From Anaerolineae bacterium (lineage in GTDB: Bacteria; Chloroflexota; Anaerolineae; Aggregatilineales; Ch27): a DNA stretch of 64,000 bases. Positions within the stretch are counted from its first letter, which is position 1. Each line of letters starts with the position of its first letter. Where the stretch lies: NCBI GenBank assembly GCA_013178165.1, contig JABLXG010000004.1, positions 372,001-436,000 of the forward strand, read 5' to 3'. Positions 18,292 to 26,596 of this stretch are shown piece after piece. The position numbers and the translations under genes were made by a program. The notes beneath the pieces are model-generated. The model saw nothing but the letters and a program-made list of their open reading frames with translations. It was not told the origin of the DNA and searched no databases.

Positions 18292-19425
18292 TCAGCCAAC
18301 CAGCCAGCGCAGCAACCCCATGATTGCACCGGTGATGATCAGCCAGGTTGCGTTGATTCGGAGTCGGATCAACAGGACGGCTGCTACCAGGGCGATGATC
18401 ACCGTAAGCCCATCGACCAGTGCGCTGTGGACCAATTCGACGGTGACAGCGGCCATCAGTCCCAGCGCCGCGACATTCACCCCGTCCAGCAGCCCACTCA
18501 GCCAGGGGGACCGGCGCAAACGGGGGATGAACGGGTTGGACAGCCAGACGAAAACGAACGAGGGCAGGAACATGCCCAGGGTAGCCAGCACCGCGCCCGG
18601 CGTGCCAGCGACGAGAAAGCCGATGAAGGTGGCCGTGGTGAATAGCGGGCCTGGCGTGAACTGGCCTACCGCTACCGCATCAAGCAGCTGCTGGCTGGTC
18701 AGCCAGCCCAGCCGCTCTACAAAGTCATTCTGCAGGAAAGCCAGCAGGACATAACCGCTGCCATACATCACCGCACCAATCTTGAAGAAGGTCAGGAACA
18801 GGGTGGCGAGCGAGACCGGCACGGCTGAAGTCGCCGCCGGGACCAGCAGCGACCACGGCAGGCCCAGCGCCGAGAGGATGTAGCCCTGTCCGGGCCAGCG
18901 CCGCAGCCGCGCAGCGTTCCGGGCCAGCATGACCAGCAGTCCGCCGCCGAATAGCAGCACAATCTCGTTCAGCCCAGCGAGATAGAGCAGGAACACAGCC
19001 ACACCGATTCCGGCCAGCAGGCCATCCCTGACCGCGGCCCTGAGTAATCCCCACAGGGCGCGCACAATCACGGCGATGATCACGGGCTTGATGCCGTAAA
19101 GCAACCAGGTGGCTGTCGGGGTTGATCCGTAGTGCACGTAAAGCACGGCCAGCGCCAGAACGATGGCTGCCGCTGGCAGCACGAAACCCGCACCTGCCGC
19201 AACTGATCCCCGCCAGCCGGCCTGCACATAGCCGATGTGGATTGCCATCTCAGTGGAATTGGGTCCCGGAATGAGGTTGGTCGCGCCCAGTAGATCGAGG
19301 AAATGCGCGTCGCTGAGCCAGCGGCGGCGGACTACGACTTCCTCTCGGAACAGGGCAATGTGCGCGGCTGGCCCGCCGAACGCGGTGAAGCCCAGCTTGA
19401 GGAAGAGCCGGGCGACCTCACCCAC
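18292..19425 (-). CDS. chrA: Chromate transporter ChrA, two-domain form
   Basis: 377 residues from the GTG at 19425. It is very hydrophobic, with about ten to twelve membrane segments in two homologous halves. The first half has FTAFGGPAAHIALFREE and NLIPGPNSTEMAIHIG; the second has FFKIGAVMYGSGY and VGQFTPGPLFTTATFIG, the paired signatures of CHR family proteins. It exports chromate in characterised members. The GTG has only a weak ribosome site; a perfect AGGAGGT sits 5 bases before an in-frame CTG at 19479, which would add 18 residues. It follows polA closely and may share its transcript. Confidence 0.93.
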   Translation of the reverse strand: MGEVARLFLKLGFTAFGGPAAHIALFREEVVVRRRWLSDAHFLDLLGATNLIPGPNSTEMAIHIGYVQAGWRGSVAAGAGFVLPAAAIVLALAVLYVHYGSTPTATWLLYGIKPVIIAVIVRALWGLLRAAVRDGLLAGIGVAVFLLYLAGLNEIVLLFGGGLLVMLARNAARLRRWPGQGYILSALGLPWSLLVPAATSAVPVSLATLFLTFFKIGAVMYGSGYVLLAFLQNDFVERLGWLTSQQLLDAVAVGQFTPGPLFTTATFIGFLVAGTPGAVLATLGMFLPSFVFVWLSNPFIPRLRRSPWLSGLLDGVNVAALGLMAAVTVELVHSALVDGLTVIIALVAAVLLIRLRINATWLIITGAIMGLLRWLVG

Positions 19426-19508
19426 GCCCCCGTGCTGTGAGGAGGCAAATTCACTGCCCCCGTTGGGATGGTCTGTCAGTCTGACCTCCTGTGTAGGTGA
19501 CCGCCCAG

Positions 19509-22373
19509 CTACGCCGTGAAGTCCTGCATGTCCAGCCAGTTGGGGCCGTAACGAGCATCGGCGCGGAGCGGTGCATCCAGGGCAAAGGCCCCTTCCATGG
19601 TCTCGATCACCAGCCGGGCTACCGGCTCCAGCGCCTCTTCAACTACCTCCAGCACCAGTTCGTCATGCACCTGCAGGAGCATCCGGGCCGGATACCCGCC
19701 GGCCTTCAGACGCTTTTGGACCTGGATCATGGCCAGCTTCATGATGTCCGCCGCCGTGCCCTGGATAGGCATATTGATCGCCTGGCGCTCGGCCCGCTGG
19801 CGGGCGATGGCACTGGCCCGGCTGCTGGCAGAAGCCTGTAATTCCGGGAAGTAGCGGCGGCGGCCCAGCAGCGTTTCTAGGTAGCCCTGTGACGCCGCCA
19901 GGCGCTTGGTCTCATCCAGGTAGGCGCGGACACGCGGGAAGCGCTCAAAATAGGCCTGGATGAACGCTTCTGCCTGGGCCAGCGTCAGGTTGCTATCCCG
20001 GGCCAGCCGGAAGGCGCCCATGCCGTATAGCAGGCCAAAGTTGACGCTCTTGGCGAAGCGGCGCTGGTCGTAAGTTACCGCTTCAAAGGGGATGCCGTAG
20101 ACGGTTGCAGCAGTCGTCCGGTGGATGTCCTGGCCCTGGCGGAAGGCTTCCAGCAGGGTTGGGTCCTGGCTAATATGCGCCAGGACGCGCAATTCGACCT
20201 GGCTGTAATCGACCGATAGCAAATAGTGCCCTTCCGGGGCGACAAAAGCCCGCCGGATCTGGCGGCCCTGCTCCGTCCGCACGGGGATGTTCTGCAGGTT
20301 AGGGTTGTCGCTGCTGATCCGCCCGGTGACTGTGCCGGTCTGGTTGAAGCTGGTGTGTAGCCGCCCGGTGTGCGGGTTGACCAGTTCCGGCAGCGCATCG
20401 ACGTAGGTGCCCTTGAGTTTGGTCAGTTCGCGGTGTTCCAGGATCAGGCCAATGATAGGGTGCAGATCGCGCAGGTCTTCCAGCACGTCGGCGGAAGTGG
20501 AAAGGCCGTGCGTGGTCTTGCGGACGCCTTCCGCCGGAAGCTGGAGCTTGCCGAACAGCACATCGTTGAGTTGCTTGGGGCTGTTGATATTGAACGGCCC
20601 GTAGCCGCCTGACTGATCGTAGATTTCCTGTTCCAGCGCGGCCAGACGCGCAGCCAGTTCGGCGCTGATCTGGGCCAGGTAAGCTGTGTCCAGGCGGATA
20701 CCGGCCATCTCCATATCAGCCAGGACGGGCAGAAGAGGTATCTCCAGATCGTCGTACAGCTTAAGGACGCGCTTTTCCTCCAGTTCAGCGCGCAGTGGCG
20801 CTACCAGGCGGAAGGTCACAGCGGCGTCAGCAGCGGCGTAGGAAGCCGCCGCAGGGATGGGTACGCGATCCATGGTGATCTGGTTCTTGCCGCTGCCGAT
20901 CAGATCGGTGATCGGCGTCATTTCCAGTCCCAGCCGGATCCAGGCCAGATTCTTGAGGCCTTTGTTGCGGCTGTCCGGGTCGCACAGCCACTCCGCCACC
21001 ATTGTGTCGAAGCGGATCGGCGTCACGTCCAGCCCGTAGCGGCGCAGGACAATCAGGTCATATTTGGCATTGTGCCCGTACTTGGGGATGCGCGGATCCG
21101 CCAGCGGGTCGCGTAGCGCTGCGATCACCTGTTCCAGTGGCAACTGGCGCAACGCTGCTTCCTCCAGCAGCGGCTCCTGCCTGGCGCCGGGCGGCGGGGT
21201 ATGGCCGACCGGGATGTAGTAGCCGGTCTCCCCGTCCGTAGAGAGCGAGATGCCCACCAGCTCGGCCTGCATCTGGTCGGTGCTGGTCGTCTCCGTGTCA
21301 AAGCTAATGGCGGAGGCGGCCTTCAGCTTGCTGACCAGTTCGGTCAGTGCCTCCTCGTCCTGGACGATGACGGTGGTGGCAATGGCAGCACCTACCCCGC
21401 CATGGGGGGCTGGCGGCGCGGCTTCCTCAGCGGCGGTGAACATGCTGAGCTGCCTGGTAACGCCAGGGGCTGCATGCGCTTCGCCCGCTGGAGCCAGTCG
21501 ACCGATCAGGCTGCGGAACTGCAGGGTGCGGAACAACTCGGCGACGCGATCGCGGTCGTAATCCTGGGCGATGCAGGCAGGCAGGTTGAGCGTCACCGGC
21601 GCGTCGTGGCGGATGCGGGCCAGTTCGCGGCTGAGGAAGGCCATTTCGCGGCCTTCTTCCAGTTTCTGGCGCTGCCCGGCTGGCAATTCAGCCAGATGCG
21701 CGTAGATGCCTTCCAGCGAGCCGTATGCCTTGAGCAGCTTAATGCCGCCTTTCTCACCGATGCCTTTGACGCCAGGGATGTTGTCGGAAGGATCGCCCAT
21801 CAGAGCCTTCAGGTCGACCAGTTGCGGCGGTTCAAGGCCTTCATAGGTCTCGCGGAAAGCTACCGGGTCGAAGACCTGATCGCCATTCCCGGTGCGGCGG
21901 GCAGCGGGCAGGCGGACATGGATGCGTTCGGTGACGAGCTGGAGCAGGTCGCGGTCGCCGGTGACGATCAACACATCGAGGTCCTGGGCAACGGCCTGAT
22001 CGCTCAGCGTGCCAAGCAGGTCGTCGGCTTCGTAGCCGTCGATGCTCAGCAGGGGGATATTGAACGCTTCCACCAGTTCGTGGATGCGTTGCATCTGGAT
22101 GCGCAATTCGTCAGGCATTTTGTCGCGGGTGGCTTTGTAGTCAGGATAAAGCTGATTACGCCCGCTCAGCCCGCGATCGAAGGTGGCCAGCAGGTAATCA
22201 GGACGATCTTTTTCCAGGATATCCAGCAGGGTACGGGCGAAGCCGAAGGTGGCGTTGGTCGGCTCGCCGCCGTGTGTGCTGAAGGATTCCAGGGGCAGGG
22301 CGAAGAACTGGCGGTAAGCCAGGGCGTGCCCGTCAATCATGATCAGGGTTGGGCGTTTGGCTGCACTTGGCAT
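19509..22373 (-). CDS. polA: DNA polymerase I
   Basis: 954 residues from the ATG at 22373 (a TTG 6 bases upstream is possible). Domain order: 5' nuclease (about 8-290, with IDGYEADDLLGT and GDRDLLQL), 3'-5' exonuclease (about 345-530) and family A polymerase (560-954). Exonuclease motifs look intact (FDTETT, GHNAKYD, YAAADA), so proofreading is probably retained. Polymerase motifs A (LSVDYSQVELRVLAH), B (RRFAKSVNFGLLYGMG) and C (VHDELVLE) are present. It fills gaps in repair and removes RNA primers. The length is typical. Confidence 0.98.
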   Translation of the reverse strand: MPSAAKRPTLIMIDGHALAYRQFFALPLESFSTHGGEPTNATFGFARTLLDILEKDRPDYLLATFDRGLSGRNQLYPDYKATRDKMPDELRIQMQRIHELVEAFNIPLLSIDGYEADDLLGTLSDQAVAQDLDVLIVTGDRDLLQLVTERIHVRLPAARRTGNGDQVFDPVAFRETYEGLEPPQLVDLKALMGDPSDNIPGVKGIGEKGGIKLLKAYGSLEGIYAHLAELPAGQRQKLEEGREMAFLSRELARIRHDAPVTLNLPACIAQDYDRDRVAELFRTLQFRSLIGRLAPAGEAHAAPGVTRQLSMFTAAEEAAPPAPHGGVGAAIATTVIVQDEEALTELVSKLKAASAISFDTETTSTDQMQAELVGISLSTDGETGYYIPVGHTPPPGARQEPLLEEAALRQLPLEQVIAALRDPLADPRIPKYGHNAKYDLIVLRRYGLDVTPIRFDTMVAEWLCDPDSRNKGLKNLAWIRLGLEMTPITDLIGSGKNQITMDRVPIPAAASYAAADAAVTFRLVAPLRAELEEKRVLKLYDDLEIPLLPVLADMEMAGIRLDTAYLAQISAELAARLAALEQEIYDQSGGYGPFNINSPKQLNDVLFGKLQLPAEGVRKTTHGLSTSADVLEDLRDLHPIIGLILEHRELTKLKGTYVDALPELVNPHTGRLHTSFNQTGTVTGRISSDNPNLQNIPVRTEQGRQIRRAFVAPEGHYLLSVDYSQVELRVLAHISQDPTLLEAFRQGQDIHRTTAATVYGIPFEAVTYDQRRFAKSVNFGLLYGMGAFRLARDSNLTLAQAEAFIQAYFERFPRVRAYLDETKRLAASQGYLETLLGRRRYFPELQASASSRASAIARQRAERQAINMPIQGTAADIMKLAMIQVQKRLKAGGYPARMLLQVHDELVLEVVEEALEPVARLVIETMEGAFALDAPLRADARYGPNWLDMQDFTA

Positions 22374-22454
22374 GAGCAATCACTCTCCGGGTCTGGCGCT
22401 TCCGGGCGGCGCGGGCGCAGTCAGGTGCGTGGACGCCGCGTTACCTTTTGCTCC

Positions 22455-22483
22455 AGTATAGAACAGGTGTTCCGGTCACGCAA
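22455..22483 (-). promoter_or_regulatory. Candidate promoter of polA
   Basis: TATACT (22455-22460) with TTGCGT 17 bases upstream (22478-22483) on the minus strand, in the 130-base gap before polA. Confidence 0.4.
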
Positions 22484-22503
22484 ACGTCTGGAGGGCACGG
22501 TGG

Positions 22504-24204
22504 TCAGGTCTGGCGCTGGTAGCTGATGAACTGGGTGACTTCCTGGGCGGTCAGGGGGCGGCCCGGCGTGACCATATAATAGGCGTCGGCCCAGATATCC
22601 GCCGCTGATCCCAGTTCCGGGCGTAATGCCGCCACGCAGCGGGCAGTTTCGCCCATCAGCGTCTGGATGACGCGGGAAAGCGCCTCCTCCGCCGGGATGC
22701 TGAGCACGATGCTCACGTAATCCGGCTGGACTTCAACCTGCTCGGAAGTCCAGCTACGTCCAGCCAGGACGCCATTCAAAGTGGTTGCCAGCGCCCGTAT
22801 CGTGTCCGGGTCAAGTTCGCCGGCCGGGTCGCGCAGGATCCAGGCGCAGGCATAGGTTTCCTGTTTACTGGTTTCCGCCGGTCGGCGTGCATCCGCCACA
22901 GTGCGTGCTGGCCGGGGGGCGTTCTCCCCGGGGGCAGGGGGCGATTCCGGCGCGGCAGAGGGAGGCACAGGCGCAGGAGATTGTGCAGGGGGCGCTTCTG
23001 GCATGGGCGCGGCGATTTCCGGTTCAGCAGCCCCACTGGCGGACGGTGTCTGTTCTTCCGGTGGGATGTGAGCTGTGCGTGACAGGGCCTCTACAATAGC
23101 CCGCGTCTGCTGACGGATGGTACGCAGGTGCATATTTTCCGGGTAGACCGTCATCAGCACCATGTCCTCGACCGTCGGGGCCGCTACAACCATGTAGTTG
23201 GCTCGCGATTCCGGCAGCGTGGCAAACTTGATCTTGGTAGTACCTTCCGCCAGCACCGTCTGCCAGTCAATAACCTCGACCAGCCGGCGCACCTCTTCGG
23301 GGGGGAGTTGGCCAGCTACCGCGATAACCTGGCCCTGCTGGATCAGCACGCTGGCCTGTGCCGCTGATTCGAGGGTATGCTGGGTCAGTTCCAGGGCCAG
23401 GGCAGCGGCCCGGATATCCGCGCTGGTCGGTTCGGCGCCCGGTCGGACAGGGCGTGTCCTGGCGGCAGGCAGATGCGGAAGCGGTGCAGGGCCGGCGCGA
23501 TCGGGGGAGGCAGTGCTGGCGACGAGTTCGGCGGTATCGGCCAGGGCGGTGGAAGGCGTTTCTTCAATCATCTCTTCGGGGATGTCAATCACACCGGCAT
23601 GATCCTGTGGTGTTGCAGCGCTGGCAACGGCGATCAGATCGCTGATTGTGCCGCTGTCTTCCAGGCCCGGCAAGGGCGGCTCTTCCGCCGCCAGGCGGAG
23701 GAAGCTATCGTCCGCTAGGGGTGGCTCCTCAACCGGGGTGACTGGCTGGCCTCCGGGCGGCCCGGCCAGCGACTCGCTTCGCTTCAGCAGTGACGGCTTT
23801 TCCCCTGGCGTGCGCAAAGAGTCCACCCGGGTTGCCAGAGACTGCCCTTCGGTCAGGGCGTATTCCAGCAGCGGGAGCACCTCACGGGCGGCATAGTTAC
23901 CGCGCACGACTCCCTGCGGGCTGAGCAGGCGCATAGTCTCGGTGTCTGGCTCGGTAGCCGCACGCAGCACAATGGGCAGGCCGGGGCGGATTTCCCGGAG
24001 GCGCATAGCCAGCGCCACTGGCGGCATATCGCCCAGATTGAGCGCGATGACCGCCAGATCGGGTGGATGGAGCGCTGCGTGTTCCAGGGCGGCCTGACCG
24101 GTGACAAAGGCATCTGCTTCGTACAGGCCAGTGCGCTCAATAGCCCGCGTGATACGGGCCAGGGCTGCGGCTTCGCTGTCAACGAAAAGTATCCGGCTGA
24201 ACAT
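22504..24204 (-). CDS. Pseudo-receiver protein with a dead IS200/Y1-transposase-like C-terminal domain
   Basis: 566 residues from the ATG at 24204 (GAGGGAG ribosome site). Residues 1-115 have the receiver fold pattern (ILFVDSE, then ALNLGDMPP) but Asn56 replaces the phosphorylated Asp. About 265-385 may be a roadblock/longin-like domain (weak). A Pro/Ala-rich linker (about 390-445) follows. Residues 450-566 resemble Y1 (IS200/TnpA) transposases: VEVQPDYVSIVLSIP aligns with the HUH motif strand, WADAYYMVTPG with the next, and FISYQ with the helix bearing the catalytic Tyr. The HUH histidines (Y-V-S, 496-498) and the Tyr (Phe559) are all lost, so it should bind but not cut DNA. It has its own promoter. 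Confidence 0.8.
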   Translation of the reverse strand: MFSRILFVDSEAAALARITRAIERTGLYEADAFVTGQAALEHAALHPPDLAVIALNLGDMPPVALAMRLREIRPGLPIVLRAATEPDTETMRLLSPQGVVRGNYAAREVLPLLEYALTEGQSLATRVDSLRTPGEKPSLLKRSESLAGPPGGQPVTPVEEPPLADDSFLRLAAEEPPLPGLEDSGTISDLIAVASAATPQDHAGVIDIPEEMIEETPSTALADTAELVASTASPDRAGPAPLPHLPAARTRPVRPGAEPTSADIRAAALALELTQHTLESAAQASVLIQQGQVIAVAGQLPPEEVRRLVEVIDWQTVLAEGTTKIKFATLPESRANYMVVAAPTVEDMVLMTVYPENMHLRTIRQQTRAIVEALSRTAHIPPEEQTPSASGAAEPEIAAPMPEAPPAQSPAPVPPSAAPESPPAPGENAPRPARTVADARRPAETSKQETYACAWILRDPAGELDPDTIRALATTLNGVLAGRSWTSEQVEVQPDYVSIVLSIPAEEALSRVIQTLMGETARCVAALRPELGSAADIWADAYYMVTPGRPLTAQEVTQFISYQRQT

Positions 24205-24231
24205 GTGCTCCCTCGTCCCTGTGCCGAACCC

Positions 24232-24260
24232 ATTGTAGTCCTGCGCCAAGGCAGCGTCAA
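24232..24260 (-). promoter_or_regulatory. Promoter of the pseudo-receiver/Y1-like gene
   Basis: TTGACG (24255-24260), 17-base spacer, TACAAT (24232-24237) on the minus strand: the same hexamers and spacing as the miaB promoter. The predicted transcript starts about 20 bases before the ATG. Confidence 0.6.
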
Positions 24261-24271
24261 CGCACCCCCGC

Positions 24272-25021
24272 TCAGTCGACGATCGGCGCTGCCGCGCAAC
24301 TGGTCAGAGCTGTGCTATAGGCTGGATCAGCCGAGACCCAGGCAACCTGGCCGCCCCGATTGATACGGTACCAGGTGCGGGCGGCATTCTGACCGGTGAC
24401 GGCCAGCACCTCGCCCAGTTCCAACAGACCGAGAACCGTGTAGGTGGTGCCCGGCCCACTGCGGTAGCGCAGGTTACCGATGTTGACGCGCACCTGGCAG
24501 GCTGTCCCCGCTTCCGCCGGGGCCGCTGCTGGTTGTACGCCGAAGGGGACAGGCGTGGCCAGCACATCAGCGCGGCGCTGCCGGATGATCAGTGTCAGGG
24601 GAACTGGCTCGCTGGCGACGTCGCGCCGGTAGGCGATCACTTCCAGATCATGCTGTCCGGCGCGTGTGGGTGTCCAGGAGAGGATGGCGTCCATGATCGG
24701 CTGGCCGTTGCGCTCCGGTGAGGGCACGCTGCTGAGCATGGCCGTGGCCGAGCGCAATTCCAGCCGGGTGATCCCGACGCTGTCGGTGGCGTTGACGCGC
24801 ACGGTCACCTCGTTGCGGACGACGAATTCGCTGCCGCTGGGCGGCCACAGCACCACAACCTGCGGGCGGCCTTGCGGAACAGCGGTCGGGGGGTGGGCAG
24901 GTGTTCCGGCAGGGCCGCCACCGACCAGATTGCAGGCCAGCCCGGCCAGCAGGATCAGCGACGCCAGTATGATCCCCACCCGCCGGTCACAGCGACGGTT
25001 GCCTGGGGCGGCGCAGGTCAT
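24272..25021 (-). CDS. SH3/Ig-like lipoprotein (paralogue of the next gene upstream)
   Basis: 249 residues. A lipobox (LILLAGLAC, Cys near 30) ends a short signal peptide, so it should be a membrane-anchored lipoprotein. An Ig-like domain (about 50-145, starting with WPPSGSEFVVRNEV) is followed by an SH3b domain (about 172-240: RVNIGNLRYRSGPGTTYTVL ... GQVAWVSADP), typical of cell-surface proteins. The ATG overlaps the stop of the upstream lipoprotein gene by 4 bases. The two proteins share the same Ig-like plus SH3b order, so they arose by tandem duplication. The ligand is unknown; cell-wall or surface binding is the family expectation. Confidence 0.85.
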   Translation of the reverse strand: MTCAAPGNRRCDRRVGIILASLILLAGLACNLVGGGPAGTPAHPPTAVPQGRPQVVVLWPPSGSEFVVRNEVTVRVNATDSVGITRLELRSATAMLSSVPSPERNGQPIMDAILSWTPTRAGQHDLEVIAYRRDVASEPVPLTLIIRQRRADVLATPVPFGVQPAAAPAEAGTACQVRVNIGNLRYRSGPGTTYTVLGLLELGEVLAVTGQNAARTWYRINRGGQVAWVSADPAYSTALTSCAAAPIVD

Positions 25022-26238
25022 GGTCCCACCGGCGTCAGGGCCAGCCCGCCGCCCGGCAGGGTGATCAACAGGCCGGGCAGCGTGGTGACGACCACGTTTA
25101 ATGTGCGGATGTTGTTGCCTTCGTCGGATTCTGCCACCTGCGCGCCGCTGTCCACAAAGGCCTCCAGACGGTAGGTGTTAGAGGCGGTGAACAGCACATC
25201 CACGCCCAGGTCGGCGTACTGCGCCGGGGCCAGGTTGACAACAATCGGCAACTGGATGACCGAGCCATCTGGCTGGCGGAAGCTGGTGGTGAACTGCCCG
25301 CTGCTGCCTGTGCCCTGGTTATAGACGCGGACGGTATAACGCGCTCCGACAGTGCCTGTGGCATTCAACTGGAGCACCTCCGGGCCGGTAATGGTGCTCA
25401 CGACCAGGTCGGGGATGCTGGGCGTGGGCGAGGAGGTCGGTGTGGGTGAGCCGGGAATCGGGCTGGGCGTGAAGGTTGCCGTGGGTGTGGCGGTAGCCGG
25501 GCGTGGGGTGGGGCTGGGCGGCGGCACAGCCACCGGAATCAGGCTACAATCGCCCGATTCGCTGGTGTAGGTGGCGCTCAGCCAGCCGATTTCCAGGCCG
25601 CTGCGTACCTGCCACCAGCTATTGTCCCCCAACCGGCCAATGATATCCACCAGTGTGCCAGCTTCCAGCACACGCAGGATGGGGTAGTTGGTGCCAGGGC
25701 CGGTACGGAAGTTCAGGCCGGAGACTTCCACACGGGCGCGGCAGGTGCGATCCTCAGGCGGAGGCAGGGTGACACCGCTCGGCGGCGGCAGCGTGGCGGT
25801 GATCTGGGCCGCGTTCTGCCGCACGAGCAACGTGATCCGCGCCGGTGCGCTGGCGATCAGACCGCGGTAAGCGATGACCTCCAGATTCGCCACCCCGGCT
25901 TCGTTCGGAATCCAGGACTGAATGACGGAGAACAACCGCTCGCCGTTGCTCGACTGGGCGCTGACCGTATTGACGATGAAGCTGTTGACACGCAACTCAA
26001 CGCGGGTGACTCCGATGCTATCCTGGGCGGTTGATTGCACCAGCACTTCCTGGCCGATCACCACTTCGCTGCCATTCGGTGGGCTGTTGATCACCACATT
26101 GGGCACGCTGAGGGGCGAGGTTGGCGTGACCACGCCTCCTGCGCCTGGCAGCAGAGCCGTCAGGTTGCAGCCCAGCGCCCCGAATGCCAGCGCCGCGAGT
26201 ATCATCAGCATACGCCGCCACCGCTGCAGTTGGTTCAC
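25018..26238 (-). CDS. Ig-like/SH3/CARDB surface lipoprotein
   Basis: About 406 residues from a GTG at 26238 with GAGGAG 6 bases upstream; this gives a classical lipoprotein signal peptide with lipobox (AFGALGC). Order: Ig-like domain beginning INSPPNGSEVVIGQEV, SH3b domain (ARVEVSGLNFRTGPGTNYPIL ... GWLSATY), a Pro/Thr/Ser-rich linker of about 40 residues, then a CARDB-like adhesion domain (PDLVVSTI ... AESDEGNN). It is probably a surface adhesin or sensor. It forms an operon with the paralogue at 24272-25021. Confidence 0.85.
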   Translation of the reverse strand: MNQLQRWRRMLMILAALAFGALGCNLTALLPGAGGVVTPTSPLSVPNVVINSPPNGSEVVIGQEVLVQSTAQDSIGVTRVELRVNSFIVNTVSAQSSNGERLFSVIQSWIPNEAGVANLEVIAYRGLIASAPARITLLVRQNAAQITATLPPPSGVTLPPPEDRTCRARVEVSGLNFRTGPGTNYPILRVLEAGTLVDIIGRLGDNSWWQVRSGLEIGWLSATYTSESGDCSLIPVAVPPPSPTPRPATATPTATFTPSPIPGSPTPTSSPTPSIPDLVVSTITGPEVLQLNATGTVGARYTVRVYNQGTGSSGQFTTSFRQPDGSVIQLPIVVNLAPAQYADLGVDVLFTASNTYRLEAFVDSGAQVAESDEGNNIRTLNVVVTTLPGLLITLPGGGLALTPVGP

Positions 26239-26379
26239 GGAATGCTCCTCATTCGCTGCCTGATCAGCTATCCTCGGCGATGAAGCTGCCGGGAGAGCGG
26301 TTGATGTTTGCTGGTCTGATTCTATCATGGCGCAGCGGCGCGGGGCGAGTCTTCCGGGCGCGGGCTTGACCTGTGTGCT

Positions 26380-26409
26380 AATATAGAAGTAGCGTGGTGG
26401 CACAGGCAA
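26380..26409 (-). promoter_or_regulatory. Candidate promoter of the lipoprotein operon
   Basis: TATATT (26380-26385) with TTGCCT (26404-26409) 18 bases upstream on the minus strand. The leader would be about 135 bases. Confidence 0.35.
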
Positions 26410-26454
26410 GGCTGATCTTTACTCTTTTCTTTCTGCACCACGGCGGTTTTTGTG

Positions 26455-26460
26455 TATAGT
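26455..26460 (+). promoter_or_regulatory. Candidate -10 box of the DUF4388 gene
   Basis: TATAGT, with only a poor -35 (TCTGCA at 26432-26437, 17 bases upstream). Confidence 0.3.
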
Positions 26461-26523
26461 ACGGTTAGAAGTTTGCAGGGGGCAACGGCTTTGCACATTA
26501 TTGGCCAGCCGGCGCTCCAGGCG

Positions 26524-26540
26524 CCCGCCATTATGGCGGG
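26524..26540. repeat. Operator-like palindrome in the DUF4388 leader
   Basis: 8-bp arms CCCGCCAT/ATGGCGGG around one central base. It lies between the candidate -10 box and the start codon, so it could be a repressor site or a small leader hairpin. Confidence 0.4.
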
Positions 26541-26596
26541 TAAACGCTATTCATCAATCTTATGCGAAGACGATGTGATTATCGGAGGTGGCTCGC

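Larger units (their letters stand above)
26239..26596. other. Divergent intergenic region
   Basis: 358 bases with no gene, between the lipoprotein operon (minus) and the DUF4388 gene (plus). It holds a candidate promoter on each strand and a 17-base palindrome at 26524-26540. Confidence 0.6.

Noticed and set aside
21201-22526. 441-codon open frame antisense to polA
   Set aside because: Opposite the conserved 5' nuclease and exonuclease motifs; His/Gln/Gly-rich composition typical of antisense translation.
25440-25530. Short tandem repeat suggestive of a CRISPR or satellite
   Set aside because: It encodes the Pro/Thr/Ser linker of the lipoprotein in frame; repeats are irregular.
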